Below are positions 50,060 through 59,169 of a stretch of DNA of 64,000 nucleotides, in pieces. Numbering within the stretch: position 1 is the first letter of the stretch; each line of letters starts with the position of its first letter. The notes below the pieces were generated by a model. The model did no database searches, was not told the origin of the DNA, and worked only from the letters and a program-made list of their open reading frames with translations. Both the position numbers and the translations under genes were made by a program. This stretch comes from Methylomonas sp. 11b (lineage in GTDB: Bacteria > Pseudomonadota > Gammaproteobacteria > Methylococcales > Methylomonadaceae), in the NCBI RefSeq assembly GCF_000515215.1, contig NZ_KI911557.1, positions 4,273,741 to 4,337,740 of the forward strand. The letters are read 5' to 3'.

Positions 50060-50290
50060 GCAGATAGGGGGGCGGTCGCCAGTGACGGCTTTATAGACCT
50101 CTAGTTCGCAGAATCTGCATTGGATGGCTGGCCGGTTTTGAGAAACGTGACCGACAAGAATGGGTCGGTTGGACTCGTTGACGAACGGCGGCTTTCGGGT
50201 ATCGGAATTCAATGACGGCTTCCGGGCGATGAATCTGATGAGCTGACGGTCGTCAGGCGACCCAAACCAGACTGTCTGCATAACTATTTC
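50060..50290. repeat. Dispersed intergenic repeat B, longest copy
   Basis: This 230-bp non-coding stretch contains, in order, TAGACCTCTAGTTCGCAGA, GGCTGGCCGGTTTTGAGAA, GAATGGGTCGGTTGGACTCG, GGCGGCTTTCGGG and GGCGACCCAAAC. Parts recur at 42870-43016 (first half) and 48020-48130 (second half), and looser similarity is seen at 54770-54985. Confidence 0.7.
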
Positions 50291-50342
50291 AGTGACTGCA
50301 AATTGATGTTGATCAGACAGGCAATAAATGGACTGTAAAGAT

Positions 50343-51833
50343 CTAAGAGGCTAGTAAGCGAGTATATTCGGCATCAAGGTAAGCATCGACCGCTTCATCA
50401 TCAATCCCTCCCTTTCTATACCAGGCATTAAGTTCTTTCAGTGTAAGCGTACCAAAACGAGCCCAAGCCAAGAGATTACTTCTGAGCATAAATTGAATCA
50501 TATTGCCACCAGATCTAAGTGCAGCATCGGTTGTATCTACCAAACAGAGTGAACCATGACCAATCAGCAACATTCTTCGAAGTTCAGGGTTGCTAGCACT
50601 AGGAATGCAACTATCCCACGATTTTTTATGGTAAAAGCGTTGTTTGACTGTCCACATCAGTCTAGTAAGTAGCTCGGTGATTAGTACAGGTATGGATAGT
50701 GCCATCCCATGACGTAAATCGTAGCCATTCTCAAAGACCTGAACTGCTACCTTTGCGAAAGTTTGCCTATGCTGCCCAAACTCACCAAAGTTTATAAATT
50801 GAAGTAGTGAATAAAATGGAATAGGTATACCTGACCCTCTGCCTTCTGCACCAGAAGATCCTGCAACATCTGAAAATAAATGTCCCAGCCAATTAGTAAA
50901 TCCGGCGAAAAATTTGGAAATTACATCAGCTCCCTGTAGTTCAAAAGTTTTAGTATCAATTGTGATAATGCGCCCGCCGTCAACAAAATGTGCAGTACTA
51001 TTGAACTGATCAACTATTGAGAAAAAAAGACCAACTAAATCAGGAGAGTGACCCAAGCTTTTGATGTGGTGATTCTTAGTGCTCATTTTGAAAAGACCAT
51101 CTACATCACCACCGTGGCGATGATCGTAGTTGACTTTGAAGTTTTGCTCTAAAAAACCAATTGCGCTTGCAGTTGCATCATGTCCTTCTCGCGGACCACT
51201 CCAACCATTGAACCTTGCAAATTTTTGAACTGCAGTATTTGTTAGATCGTCAGTAAAATGTGTCAAAGCTCCCTGACCGGGTAGTCCAACAAAAAACACG
51301 TCAATTAGTCCACCGATCAAGCCGCAAGTACCAGCGATCATGTAATCGTATTTATCGCAATTTGCACCTTTTAGAGAGAACTCTTCCTTTATACGTTTTT
51401 TCAACGCAATACGCTGACTAACGCTCATCAAATCGCGGAACGGGTCTTTTCCAAAGTCAATGTCATGCCGAGTCGCATAGGCATCAACATTGTCGATGTA
51501 ATCGCCCCAATCAGTTTCGGCCGAGACTGCTATGTGATCGAGGGTAGAAAATATTTGATGAGCAATCTGAATTTCACTTGAGGTTACATAGATCGATTTT
51601 TCAATCAATAGAGCATCGTTTTCCTCGGTTTCAAATACAATATCTGTTTCTTCAACTATCGACTGCGCTTGAAACAAAAGTGTTTCCACCAACTCCTGGT
51701 TACAACGTTGCTCAATACTCATGACATCCAGAGTACTATTCATCCGCCCAAGCTGCGCTTGGGTGCTATCAAGCTGATGTTTTTGAACAATCAGAGCATG
51801 AGCTTGATCGTCAAATTTGTTTTTTTTTGTCAC
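50343..51833 (-). CDS. Conserved-looking His-rich protein of an unknown two-gene operon
   Basis: The 496-residue protein begins with GTG 51833, overlapping the stop of the upstream gene (GTGA). The N-terminal 100 residues are a charged helical region with coiled-coil character. A central region has a weakly hydrophobic Gly-rich segment (AGTCGLIGGLIDVFFVGLPG, 167-186), then DHRHGGDVDG (237-246) and the motif NHHIKSLGHSPDLVGLFFSIVDQF (254-277). The clustered His/Asp residues resemble a metal site. FENGYDLRHG and SIPVLITELLTRL follow, with an all-helical end. I do not recognise the family and it may be membrane-associated. Confidence 0.75.
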   Translation of the reverse strand: MTKKNKFDDQAHALIVQKHQLDSTQAQLGRMNSTLDVMSIEQRCNQELVETLLFQAQSIVEETDIVFETEENDALLIEKSIYVTSSEIQIAHQIFSTLDHIAVSAETDWGDYIDNVDAYATRHDIDFGKDPFRDLMSVSQRIALKKRIKEEFSLKGANCDKYDYMIAGTCGLIGGLIDVFFVGLPGQGALTHFTDDLTNTAVQKFARFNGWSGPREGHDATASAIGFLEQNFKVNYDHRHGGDVDGLFKMSTKNHHIKSLGHSPDLVGLFFSIVDQFNSTAHFVDGGRIITIDTKTFELQGADVISKFFAGFTNWLGHLFSDVAGSSGAEGRGSGIPIPFYSLLQFINFGEFGQHRQTFAKVAVQVFENGYDLRHGMALSIPVLITELLTRLMWTVKQRFYHKKSWDSCIPSASNPELRRMLLIGHGSLCLVDTTDAALRSGGNMIQFMLRSNLLAWARFGTLTLKELNAWYRKGGIDDEAVDAYLDAEYTRLLAS

Positions 51834-53512
51834 GAAAGTAGTTCCGCCAGTTTACCTTTAGCCTTACCGGCAACGTCGGCAGCTGTTCCTTTCAGCACGT
51901 CAGTGACATTGAAATAACCAACAGCCTCAAATGCTTTGGCAAGATTTTCAAGGTCTTTAATGGCCTGATTTTTCTTAATTGTTAGCTTGATAACATCTCG
52001 CGTTTCACCATCTTTTTCTTCCGTGAATTTCCTTTCCTCGTAAAAACTCATTATGAAATTATATAGCTCCATTTTGGTGGGTTCACGGGTTAGTGTTTTC
52101 AGCTTGTTTTCGTCAAGATATTGTGCGCAGCGTAGTTTAGTCGCGCTACTTTGGGCGGAATTTGATTTACCTGTAAGAACGGTTCCAGCAGCGGTCATCT
52201 GACTCATCAAACTCATCAGTTTTTTGATTTGGGCATCCTGTGTGCCATGTGCCAAAATAAACTCATTAAGTTTTACTGTAATGTAATTAATGTCTTGGAT
52301 TAACAATGAAATGGTAGTCTGGGTCTGCTTGATAACTTCATTTAACATGAGTTCACGACGTTTGGAACGAGTGTGCTCATTAGCGCCCGTGAGTTTACGA
52401 ACACCGGCATAAGCCCCCACCCCCAGTAGCACAGCAACACCGATACCGCTCGCCATACTGGAAAGCCCTAATATACCGCCCATTCCTAGCGTGGCGAGAC
52501 CCGATGTTAATCCCGCGGCAGACATCCCTACGACGGAGCCAGATAAATAAACCGCTGCCAATGGCGTACCCACGGCAGCAGCTTTTGCAGTTAAGGCTTT
52601 TAATGCACTGACAATTTGATCATCAGTGAAGTCATCCTTCAGCATGTTATGATCGTTCTGAATTGCCATTACAGTGAGCTCTACCTCTTCGTCCGTCACC
52701 TTAAGCAAATGACGGTTCTTCTGGAAGAATGCAAAATCCTGAATCGACGATCCGCCCGTGCATAAATATAAATTGATCAGATCTTTGGTCAACGAAATAT
52801 GCAGCGATTTACCCTGTCCATCTGGGCATTCATTATCAATTTCTGCAATCAATTGTTCAAAGGGAGTGACTTCCTCTGTCGAAGCCATATAGGCCCGCAA
52901 GCTGAATCGTGATTCGGTGCTAAGGTCGAGACGAGTCATGAGAAGTAATATCTCAGCAAACTCTTTATCATCGACGACATCATCGTTGTCATAAGCCATA
53001 TTGATGATAGCTTTGACGTAAGCGACTTTGAGCGATTCGCTCATTTCATCAATCGAAATGAGCTGCTTCTCTTCTTTATAATCGTCAAAATCGCTGATAG
53101 TTTTTTGCAATATTTCAGTAAGCTTCTGGTAGTCTAATTCGAGCATATTACCAATTACGACGACGCTGCCATCATGTGTAGTTAGCTCTATGCTCCGTTC
53201 AATCTTGTCCTGTTTGCTACCAGTTAGCGCTTCCTTGTATTCCACAGAAGCAATTGAATTATATGTGACTTTTATTGGATCAGAGAAAGTTGCGCGATAT
53301 ATGAGCTGCTCACCAGTAAATAACAATCCATCCTTACCGTTCCCGAACATACTGTCGTCAAATAAAGCAATAATGCTGCTTGGGCTTCCCGAGTAGCCAA
53401 AAGACTTAATCGCATTGTTGAGTTTTTTTTCGTCGATTTGCGGAGCGATCGAAATATTTTTAGCCGAAATTCTACTTAAGTTTTCACGGAGATAAACGTT
53501 GATGTGACTCAT
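51830..53512 (-). CDS. bPH/TerB-like membrane protein of an unknown two-gene operon
   Basis: The 560-residue protein starts at ATG 53512 (AAAGGA seven bases before). Residues about 35-140 (FDDSMFGNGKDGLLFTGEQLIYRATFSDPIKVTYNSIASVEYKE) look like a bacterial PH-type sensor domain. Residues about 155-250 (KVAYVKAIINMAYDNDDVVDDKEFAEILLLM) resemble a TerB-like helical domain. A Gly/Ala-rich hydrophobic stretch at about 315-370 may span or insert in the membrane. The remainder is helical, rich in Lys/Glu/Thr, probably coiled. The domain names are from pattern memory; the order sensor, TerB, membrane helix is visible. The partner gene overlaps its stop. Confidence 0.75.
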   Translation of the reverse strand: MSHINVYLRENLSRISAKNISIAPQIDEKKLNNAIKSFGYSGSPSSIIALFDDSMFGNGKDGLLFTGEQLIYRATFSDPIKVTYNSIASVEYKEALTGSKQDKIERSIELTTHDGSVVVIGNMLELDYQKLTEILQKTISDFDDYKEEKQLISIDEMSESLKVAYVKAIINMAYDNDDVVDDKEFAEILLLMTRLDLSTESRFSLRAYMASTEEVTPFEQLIAEIDNECPDGQGKSLHISLTKDLINLYLCTGGSSIQDFAFFQKNRHLLKVTDEEVELTVMAIQNDHNMLKDDFTDDQIVSALKALTAKAAAVGTPLAAVYLSGSVVGMSAAGLTSGLATLGMGGILGLSSMASGIGVAVLLGVGAYAGVRKLTGANEHTRSKRRELMLNEVIKQTQTTISLLIQDINYITVKLNEFILAHGTQDAQIKKLMSLMSQMTAAGTVLTGKSNSAQSSATKLRCAQYLDENKLKTLTREPTKMELYNFIMSFYEERKFTEEKDGETRDVIKLTIKKNQAIKDLENLAKAFEAVGYFNVTDVLKGTAADVAGKAKGKLAELLS

Positions 53513-53608
53513 GTTTTTCCTTTTGTTGTTAGAATAGCTAATAAGCACTAGCTTAATTTGTATGGAAATAGCTCAATGGTAGCGGACAGAAGAAGCGTTC
53601 ACACCTAA

Positions 53609-54490
53609 CAGGTTGGTGAAAAACCCAGGCATATTTTCCCTTACCCACGCCAGTGGTAAATTTTTGCGTTGAAATTGATCATGAAGCCAAGTTTCAACGA
53701 ATTTCCCCTGGTTTAAAGGGCTTTTTATCTGCCTGCAGCCGTCTTTGGACGGTGCTCAGGCGCACGTCGCCCTAGGTGGGCGAGCTCCACGCCGCTTTTG
53801 GCGTGAACACCAACAGGTTGAGCAACCGCGTCAAGTTATAGGCGGCGAAGCAAAACAAGGCTTGGCCGGCGACTTTGGCTAAACCGATGTGACGGGTTTT
53901 GCGCAGGCCGCCCACCGTCTTGATCCAGCCGAAGGCTTCTTCGACGAAGAAGCGGCGCTTGAGGCTTTGAGCATAGCCTTTGCCACGCGCGGTGCGGCCA
54001 TCAACGGCACTGCCGGTCTTTTTACGGGCCACATGGGCTTTGATGTCTCGTGCTTTGAGTTCGTTGATGGCGCTGAATACCGTGCGCTCCCAGACGGCAT
54101 CGTCGATGCCCAGCCCGACAAACCAACGGAACAGCAGGTTGTAGTCCAGCTGTTCCATCAATTGCCGTTCACTACGGATCGTGTACAGCACTTGTAACAG
54201 CAAGGCGCGCAGCAGTTTTTCGGGGGCAATCGACGGGCGACCAGTGTGGGAGTAACGCTCGGCAAACACCCCGTCCATCGAGGCCAAGACGCCGTCGACC
54301 AATAGCCGTAAACGACGCAACGGATGCTGCTTGGGAATGGGGTCTTCCAGGCTGACATAGCTGAACCAGCTGTTTTGGATGGCATCGTGTCCGCGCATTG
54401 GGGGCTCTCCAATTTAGATGCGTTATTTTACCTGTTTGGTGAGGCTATCTGTCTTGATGGCTTCGGCTTTGGGAGTTTTTCACCAGCCTG
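53609..54490 (-). mobile_element. IS5-family element with an internal deletion
   Basis: The ends read CAGGTTGGTGAAAAAC at 53609 and, inverted, CAGGCTGGTGAAAAAC at 54490: a 16-bp inverted repeat with one mismatch. CTAA directly flanks both ends (53605-53608 and 54491-54494), fitting the CTAR target duplication of IS5-type elements. The 882-bp length is too short for a full element because the transposase gene has an internal deletion. It could still be moved in trans. Confidence 0.85.
53772..54398 (-). pseudogene. IS5-family transposase with its catalytic core deleted in frame
   Basis: The frame encodes 208 residues. The N-terminal part (about 1-115) is typical: MRGHDAIQNSWFSYVSLEDPIPKQHPLRRLR...YTIRSERQLMEQLDYNLLFRWFVGLGIDDAVWERTVFS. 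It then jumps to the end of such proteins: KARDIKAHVARKKTG...RRFFVEEAFGWIKTVGGLRKTRH, with the last catalytic Glu. About 150 residues holding the first two Asp of the DDE triad are missing. The open frame across the deletion suggests a single deletion that kept the phase, and it encodes no active transposase. Confidence 0.9.
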
Positions 54491-54769
54491 CTAAAGTCTA
54501 GTATATAAAACCAGTCACTAGTCACTGGTTTATAGAATATTTGTAAACCAGCTCTAAATTTCACTGGAAAAGCAAGGTCGTTCCTTAAAAAGTTCAATTT
54601 CCATGCGCACAAACTGTATCTTCAATTCACGAATTCCCATTGAAAAAGAATTCACCGCGTTTAGGTATTGAACTCCGAGGTAAAAAGCACGAACGAGGCT
54701 CGCAAAACGAAACGCCGATTGCCTAGGCCATTAAGCTAAACACTGATCTCAATGAATTTATCCTCATTT

Positions 54770-54985
54770 TGAATGGCTGCTCTATGGGTTTTTCTTGCCA
54801 ATGACTTTATAAGCACGATGGTCAGCAAATGGCCGACTGCCGGAGACCACGAAAGGCTGCTTTGAAGAAGCGAAACCCTAAAAACGATGTTTGGGTATTT
54901 GACCGCTTTGGAGAAACGCGACAGTCAAGTATGGGTCGATCTTGCTCGGTCAATAGTATCCGGAATCAGGTATCGGAATCTCTTC
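54770..54985. repeat. Loose copy of dispersed repeat B
   Basis: GACCGCTTTGGAGAAACGCGACAGTC and TATGGGTCGATCTTGCTCGG (each cited as separate short words) match the order of GGCCGGTTTTGAGAAACGTGACCG and AATGGGTCGGTTGGACTCG at 50.1 kb. The 500-bp gap between the IS element and the SRAP remnant holds no gene. Confidence 0.5.
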
Positions 54986-54993
54986 TTAGAGGG

Positions 54994-55610
54994 TTAGCAC
55001 TGGTTAAGCGTGGCGCTAATCGCTAAGGGTTGAATACATCGTTCGTCATTATGCCTACCGTTATTGATCCGGTCACTGACTAGAGTGGTTGTTATTTGAT
55101 CGTAGGCCGTGTTATCAAGCAGCGTAAAAGCCTGGTCCGCATAGGCGGTTTTGTCTAGCCACTCTTGGTAATGCTGAGGCAACACAATTACTGGCATCCG
55201 CTCGTGAATGGGCTGCATGAGTGCGTTGGCCGCAGTTGTAATGATGGTGCAGGAATAAAGGGTTTCGGCCTCGTGTTACCATTGTTCCCAAAGGCCGGCG
55301 AAAGCAAATAGGCCATGATCTCGGCGGTGAATGTGAAACGGTTGTTTGCCATCGAGTCGCGCCCATTCGTAAAAACCGGTGGTGGGAATCAAGCAGCGGC
55401 GGTGTTTGAATGCCGAACGGAACGAAGGCTTTTCCCTCATCGTTTCCACCCGAGCATTGATCAAATGGCCACTGTTCCTAGTGTCCTTAGCCCACGAAGG
55501 CACCAACCCCCAAAACAGATTCACCGATTTGCGTGAGTGGTCATCCAACTCTACTACATTTAGTATTTTTCGACTGGACGCAATGTTGTAACTCGGCTTA
55601 AAACGTACCG
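54994..55610 (-). pseudogene. SRAP (YedK/HMCES-like) protein remnant
   Basis: The frame codes for an SOS-response-associated peptidase-family protein: SYNIASSRK, FWGLVPSWAKD, INARVETMREKPSFRSAFKHRRCLIPTTGFYEW and HERMPVIVLP. One in-frame TAA at 55276-55278 interrupts it. The family needs Cys2 at the extreme N-terminus (MCGRF...) to bind abasic DNA. That part is absent, and instead the frame is joined to the start of a RadC-like gene. The ending VSDRINNGRHNDERCIQPL is normal. The protein cannot be functional as written. Confidence 0.85.
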
Positions 55611-55805
55611 AACGCAGTAGCTGGAAATGCTCAACCAGCGCTTCTGAAGTGGTAAGGCCTGACCACGGATGAACTGCTGCGCGATTAAATGCTTGGCCAT
55701 CGCCACTATTTCCGCTTCGGTAACGGGCCGTAGTATCAGAAAATGGCCAGGCAGTTCGTGTACTTGAAAGGGATGATGGTGCGGATGCTGATCGGTCATC
55801 GTCAA
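55610..55805 (-). pseudogene. N-terminal RadC-like fragment fused to the SRAP remnant
   Basis: From ATG 55805 the peptide MTMTDQHPHHHPFQVHELPGHFLILRPVTEAEIVAMAKHLIAQQFIRGQAL is the N-terminal part of RadC/JAB-domain proteins of islands and plasmids. With one frame change near 55655 it continues TTSEALVEHFQLLRSVRF, the next RadC helix. It then turns into SRAP sequence. The JAB metal-binding catalytic part is lost. The join must come from a deletion between adjacent radC and SRAP genes. Confidence 0.6.
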
Positions 55806-55938
55806 TACTCCAAAAACGATGGGCGTGACTCAGCCTGAGCGGTGAGGCTCATCAGGAAAAGTCACGTCGGGATTTAAAAAAAGGTGCGTCAGTTCAGAAT
55901 TAGTACAACTGACAAGCGCTTATCACGGTGAATAGCGG

Positions 55939-56568
55939 TTATTCGGCCTGTTGGTAGAGACTGTCGATGTCCTGCAGAATCGCGGTGACATTCGACAAAG
56001 CCCGTTTCAAGGTCTTAGGCGTATGCCGATTAGGGGCAAGTTGCTTGACCGTATCGCGCAACTCCGTGACCAGTTCCACGATTTCCGGCGAGAGCTCACC
56101 TTTGGTGTCAGAGGCTTTGCCGGTGCTTTTGCCAACCAGTGTACGTGTGCGCCCAATGTTGGTTTCTGCATCAGCATCTGCGGCAATCGTTGCAGGGGCG
56201 CTAATCCCAGCATCGTCAACTCCAGCCTGATCAGTATCAGTATCACCATCACCGTCAAGAACACCATTATCGGTACCACTCTCGGTATCATCGTCACCAT
56301 TAGCATCAGCATCCGTGCCAGTACCATCGCCAACGCCAACGCCGTTATCTTGGCCAGTAGCGTCATCGCCAGCCACAGCCGATTCCTTGACTTGCTGAGG
56401 CGAAGGTTGATTTTTTGCAGGTTTGACCGACGCGGTTTTACCGGCAGTGGTTGTCCCGCCTTTAGCAGTCGCCGTACCGGTACTTGCACTATCGGTTGGG
56501 CCAGTCTCTGCAGCGGTTTTAGCGGGGGTATTAGAATCTAATGCGGGTTGGGTAGTTTTTTTTGTCAT
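55939..56568 (-). CDS. Low-complexity Thr/Ala/Asp-rich protein
   Basis: The 209-residue protein has a Thr/Ala/Lys-rich N-terminal third and a strongly acidic Gly/Asp/Thr middle made of short imperfect repeats (DADANGDDDTESGTDNGV...GDGDTDTDQ). A helical C-terminal part follows (ELSPEIVELVTELRDTVKQLAPNRHTPKTLKRALSNVTAILQDIDSLYQQ). The acidic middle resembles a disordered linker or calcium-binding-like low-complexity region, and only the last 60 residues look folded. It belongs to a group of three same-strand genes often found together on integrative elements. Function unknown. Confidence 0.7.
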   Translation of the reverse strand: MTKKTTQPALDSNTPAKTAAETGPTDSASTGTATAKGGTTTAGKTASVKPAKNQPSPQQVKESAVAGDDATGQDNGVGVGDGTGTDADANGDDDTESGTDNGVLDGDGDTDTDQAGVDDAGISAPATIAADADAETNIGRTRTLVGKSTGKASDTKGELSPEIVELVTELRDTVKQLAPNRHTPKTLKRALSNVTAILQDIDSLYQQAE

Positions 56569-56645
56569 GAGAAGTTCTCCAAAGTATTTACGAAATCAAT
56601 CAGTGTTAAAAAAATGGCACGAGATAACGAACAGGCAGACGCTGT

Positions 56646-56996
56646 TCAATAGTCCTCAGGTAACAGAATGGTGGTCACGCTACGATCTGCCTCGGTAATC
56701 AACCAAAGCTTTGCTAACCCCGTTGCAGGGCTATTCGCTGCTGGGGTGGGAATGTAATAGGCTGACAGGAGTCGTGAGCCACTGCGTAAGGCGTCCTCAT
56801 TGGCCTTGGCATCCTCGGCACAGACATCGCCCCAATCGCCGCGGATATGACGGCCCAGTAAATCGAAGGGGCTTATCCCTAAGCGTTCCAGCACGGCCAA
56901 AGCCCCCGGCGTCGCCACCAACTCCCCAGACTCGAAACGCGGTTGCGGCAGACACGGGTGAACGCCAGCGTCTTCGTGCTCGGCATCACTGGACAT
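56646..56996 (-). CDS. Conserved island/plasmid protein, 116 aa
   Basis: The pattern FESGELVATPGALAVLERLGISPFDLLGRHIRGDWGDVCAEDAKANEDALRSGSRLLSAYYIPT...AKLWLITEADRSVTTILLPEDY is a well-known small protein of integrative elements and plasmids, with LLSAY and ITEADRSxTTILLPEdY near the end. It has sometimes been misannotated as a restriction subunit, but no such domain is present. Length and both ends fit. It is probably cytoplasmic, role unknown. Confidence 0.85.
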   Translation of the reverse strand: MSSDAEHEDAGVHPCLPQPRFESGELVATPGALAVLERLGISPFDLLGRHIRGDWGDVCAEDAKANEDALRSGSRLLSAYYIPTPAANSPATGLAKLWLITEADRSVTTILLPEDY

Positions 56997-57091
56997 AGTT
57001 GTGTCCTCCCTCGGCGAAGCGAATAATCAGACTAGTTCTCAAGGTAAGCCGCCTTAAGACCAAGAGATTGACTTGACCGAAGCAATTGAGC

Positions 57092-57361
57092 TTATTCCTG
57101 TTCGTCATCGTCTTCACCGCTGAGGTCAGTCAGACTCAGATTGTCCAACTCCTCTAAATCGGGATCGTGCTCACCCAGTGCCGCGCATAACACCAGCGTG
57201 ACACAGCGGGCTAAATAGCGCACGGTATGGCCCAGTTCCAGGGTTAGAGCATAAGAAGCGGGCTGTTGCACCGTCTGCGTGTAATCCCGGCAAGCGGTTT
57301 TTAAACCGTCGGCTAACACCTGTAGCAACGGACTGGCATTATCAAGGGTGGTAATTGACAT
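57092..57361 (-). CDS. Small island protein, 89 aa
   Basis: The start is ATG 57361 (MSITTLDN), preceded by AGGAG at good spacing; the longer frame from 57403 has none. The protein is helical (PLLQVLADGLKTACRDYTQTVQQPASYALTLELGHTVRYLARCVTLVLCAALGEHD) with an acidic tail. It is the first gene of the cluster at 57.4-55.9 kb. Function unknown. A probable promoter (TATAAC near 57561-57567 in the other orientation) lies upstream. Confidence 0.65.
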   Translation of the reverse strand: MSITTLDNASPLLQVLADGLKTACRDYTQTVQQPASYALTLELGHTVRYLARCVTLVLCAALGEHDPDLEELDNLSLTDLSGEDDDEQE

Positions 57362-57403
57362 CAAATGTCTCCTGTTATGAAGTAAACAACAATAAACAAG
57401 CAA

Positions 57404-57992
57404 ATCCCACCGGACCTCGGACTAACCCACACAAAACGACAGGCGTACGAACACGCAGCGGATGATCAAACCCGATGAAAAAAAGGCGTCATGCTATGGA
57501 AGCGTCGAGGGGCGGAGGGCGTGAACAGCGATCAAACGAAAGATGATTGCTGTTGATATAGTATAACATATTCAATGACTTATCCCAGCCTAAGCTTTCT
57601 GGGGCTACAACCGATAATCATGCTGAAATCGGCTGGCAGTTTTACAGGTTTGAACAGTGAGGACAAAAAAGTAGCCGTAATGGACAATTGTCAATTACGG
57701 GAATCTGAAGCATTGAAGGGCTTGCGGCTGGACAGCAAAGTCCGAGTAAAAGCTCATCGCTTTGCCATCCGAGAATTTGCTTGGGTTTACGTTCTTTACC
57801 AGAAATGGGAGTTACTAGTTTATTGGCGGTATCGGCCAGCAGCCGACCTTCAAGCTTTTTAGGTCAATGGAAAGTGATGGCCTCAGAGCAGTCATTCAAC
57901 GTGGAGCTAACCGGGTGCGGCGCGGACGCTGAAAAAATAAAACCGCATTATAACCGCGCTCCTGCTTGGCCCCGAGTTAGGCTCTGCGCGGG
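57404..57992. other. Intergenic stretch of 590 bp
   Basis: A 95-codon frame at 57575-57862 has no ribosome-binding site and unlikely composition, and I do not support it. The words CAGCCGACCTTCAAGC and GAGCTAACCGGGTGCGGCGCGG resemble other non-coding repeats here (compare AAGCTAACCGGGACCGCC at 58838). Confidence 0.35.
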
Positions 57993-58784
57993 CTATTGAT
58001 AGAAGTTCCGGCACTCACTACCCAATGGCCCATCCGCGACAACAATTCCCGTGCAGCAATCTAAACCGTCTTTGCCTACATAAGTGCCTGTCCTGCACGC
58101 CCCAGGTAGTAGCCGTTTCCATCTATTCCCCTTAGAGTTCGGGCCGCCGGTTCCTTTTTGTTCGTAAGCGCAATCATTGCTGCGCTGCTCTTCGATAGGT
58201 CGATCTCTATTGAATTTGGCCTCGCCTTCCTTTTTACATTGGTCGTATAAAGGCAAGTCGGTTGTTTGTGACGTGTCGGCGGTTTTAATGATGGCAACGC
58301 ACTTGGTATCTCCGGGGTTTTGGATGCAGTTGGTCTTGTTTACCAAAGGCTTCGCGGCCTTGTGGAACGCCGCGCACTGGTTTTTTAGTTGGCTAGGAAT
58401 TGAAGCAATCGGGCAGTTTTCCTTATAAAAGTTCGGTGTGAAATCGAATGTGTCAGCATGCGGCCCGCCGCCTTGATATTCTGCCTTCATGCAGGAAGTC
58501 GGGGATTTGTCGTCAAAGCAAATTTCGCAGGAAGAGCCGATTGAACATTTATTGAAAGGTGCCTTCGGAGTTCGAGGGTCATGGGCAAAATCGGTTCCGT
58601 TTAAACTTTCCCCAAAAACCACATGGGCATTGCAACTAGCGGGGCAAGATTTGCCGTCATCGTAAATAGTCATCCTGATTGATTTGGCCAAGCTTGGTGT
58701 GGCAAATATTGCGAATAGGGCTATCGTGCAGATGAGCCGTAGTATGCTGACTGACGCTTTTGCAAAGTTTATGCTTGTAGCCAT
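57993..58784 (-). CDS. Cysteine-rich secreted protein
   Basis: The 263-residue precursor has a signal peptide (ILRLICTIALFAIFATPSLA). The mature part has about 15 cysteines in spaced pairs (CPASC, CSIGSSCEIC, CIQNPGDTKC, GLDCC), pointing to several disulfides and a periplasmic or extracellular location. The repeated short motifs CxAxC and NxC are not those of a family I can name. It stands alone, divergent from the 59-kb locus. Confidence 0.75.
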   Translation of the reverse strand: MATSINFAKASVSILRLICTIALFAIFATPSLAKSIRMTIYDDGKSCPASCNAHVVFGESLNGTDFAHDPRTPKAPFNKCSIGSSCEICFDDKSPTSCMKAEYQGGGPHADTFDFTPNFYKENCPIASIPSQLKNQCAAFHKAAKPLVNKTNCIQNPGDTKCVAIIKTADTSQTTDLPLYDQCKKEGEAKFNRDRPIEEQRSNDCAYEQKGTGGPNSKGNRWKRLLPGACRTGTYVGKDGLDCCTGIVVADGPLGSECRNFYQ

Positions 58785-59169
58785 AGGTAGTAATCCTTCA
58801 AAATTATTTTATTTTTCTGATTCAGCGTCTAACGCCAAGCTAACCGGGACCGCCTCGGGGAAGGCTAGCCTTGACAGGTTAAACCCGTAAGGCCAGCTAT
58901 TAAGAGTTGTGTATTCACAGCTTCGGCCAAAATCCGACTTTTGTCGAGAATAATAGTTTGACAGCAAAACGTTTACTAGCAGCTCACAATACATGGTGTC
59001 AGGGAGCAGGGCGACCAAAATGTAAAGCGTTCTGTTCCTTGTGCGATCGGCCCCATAGGTACTAATTTGAAATGTCGTGACTACAGCCTTTTGATATTAG
59101 TAAAATTATTAGGAATGAACGAGACTCACCTCTCTAATCCCAAGAGCATAAAATTTTAAGGATCAAGGA

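Noticed and set aside
56240..56340. CRISPR-like or tandem repeat array
   Set aside because: The short repeating ATCA/ACCATC text is codon repetition in the Asp/Gly-rich protein; no regular repeat-spacer pattern exists.
55951..56541. 196-codon plus-strand frame opposite the acidic low-complexity protein
   Set aside because: It is the mirror of a repetitive Asp/Gly/Thr coding region, which produces long antisense frames by chance; the minus-strand gene fits its neighbours.
57575..57862. 95-codon plus-strand frame as a gene
   Set aside because: It has no ribosome-binding site, unlikely composition and overlap with repeat-like non-coding sequence.
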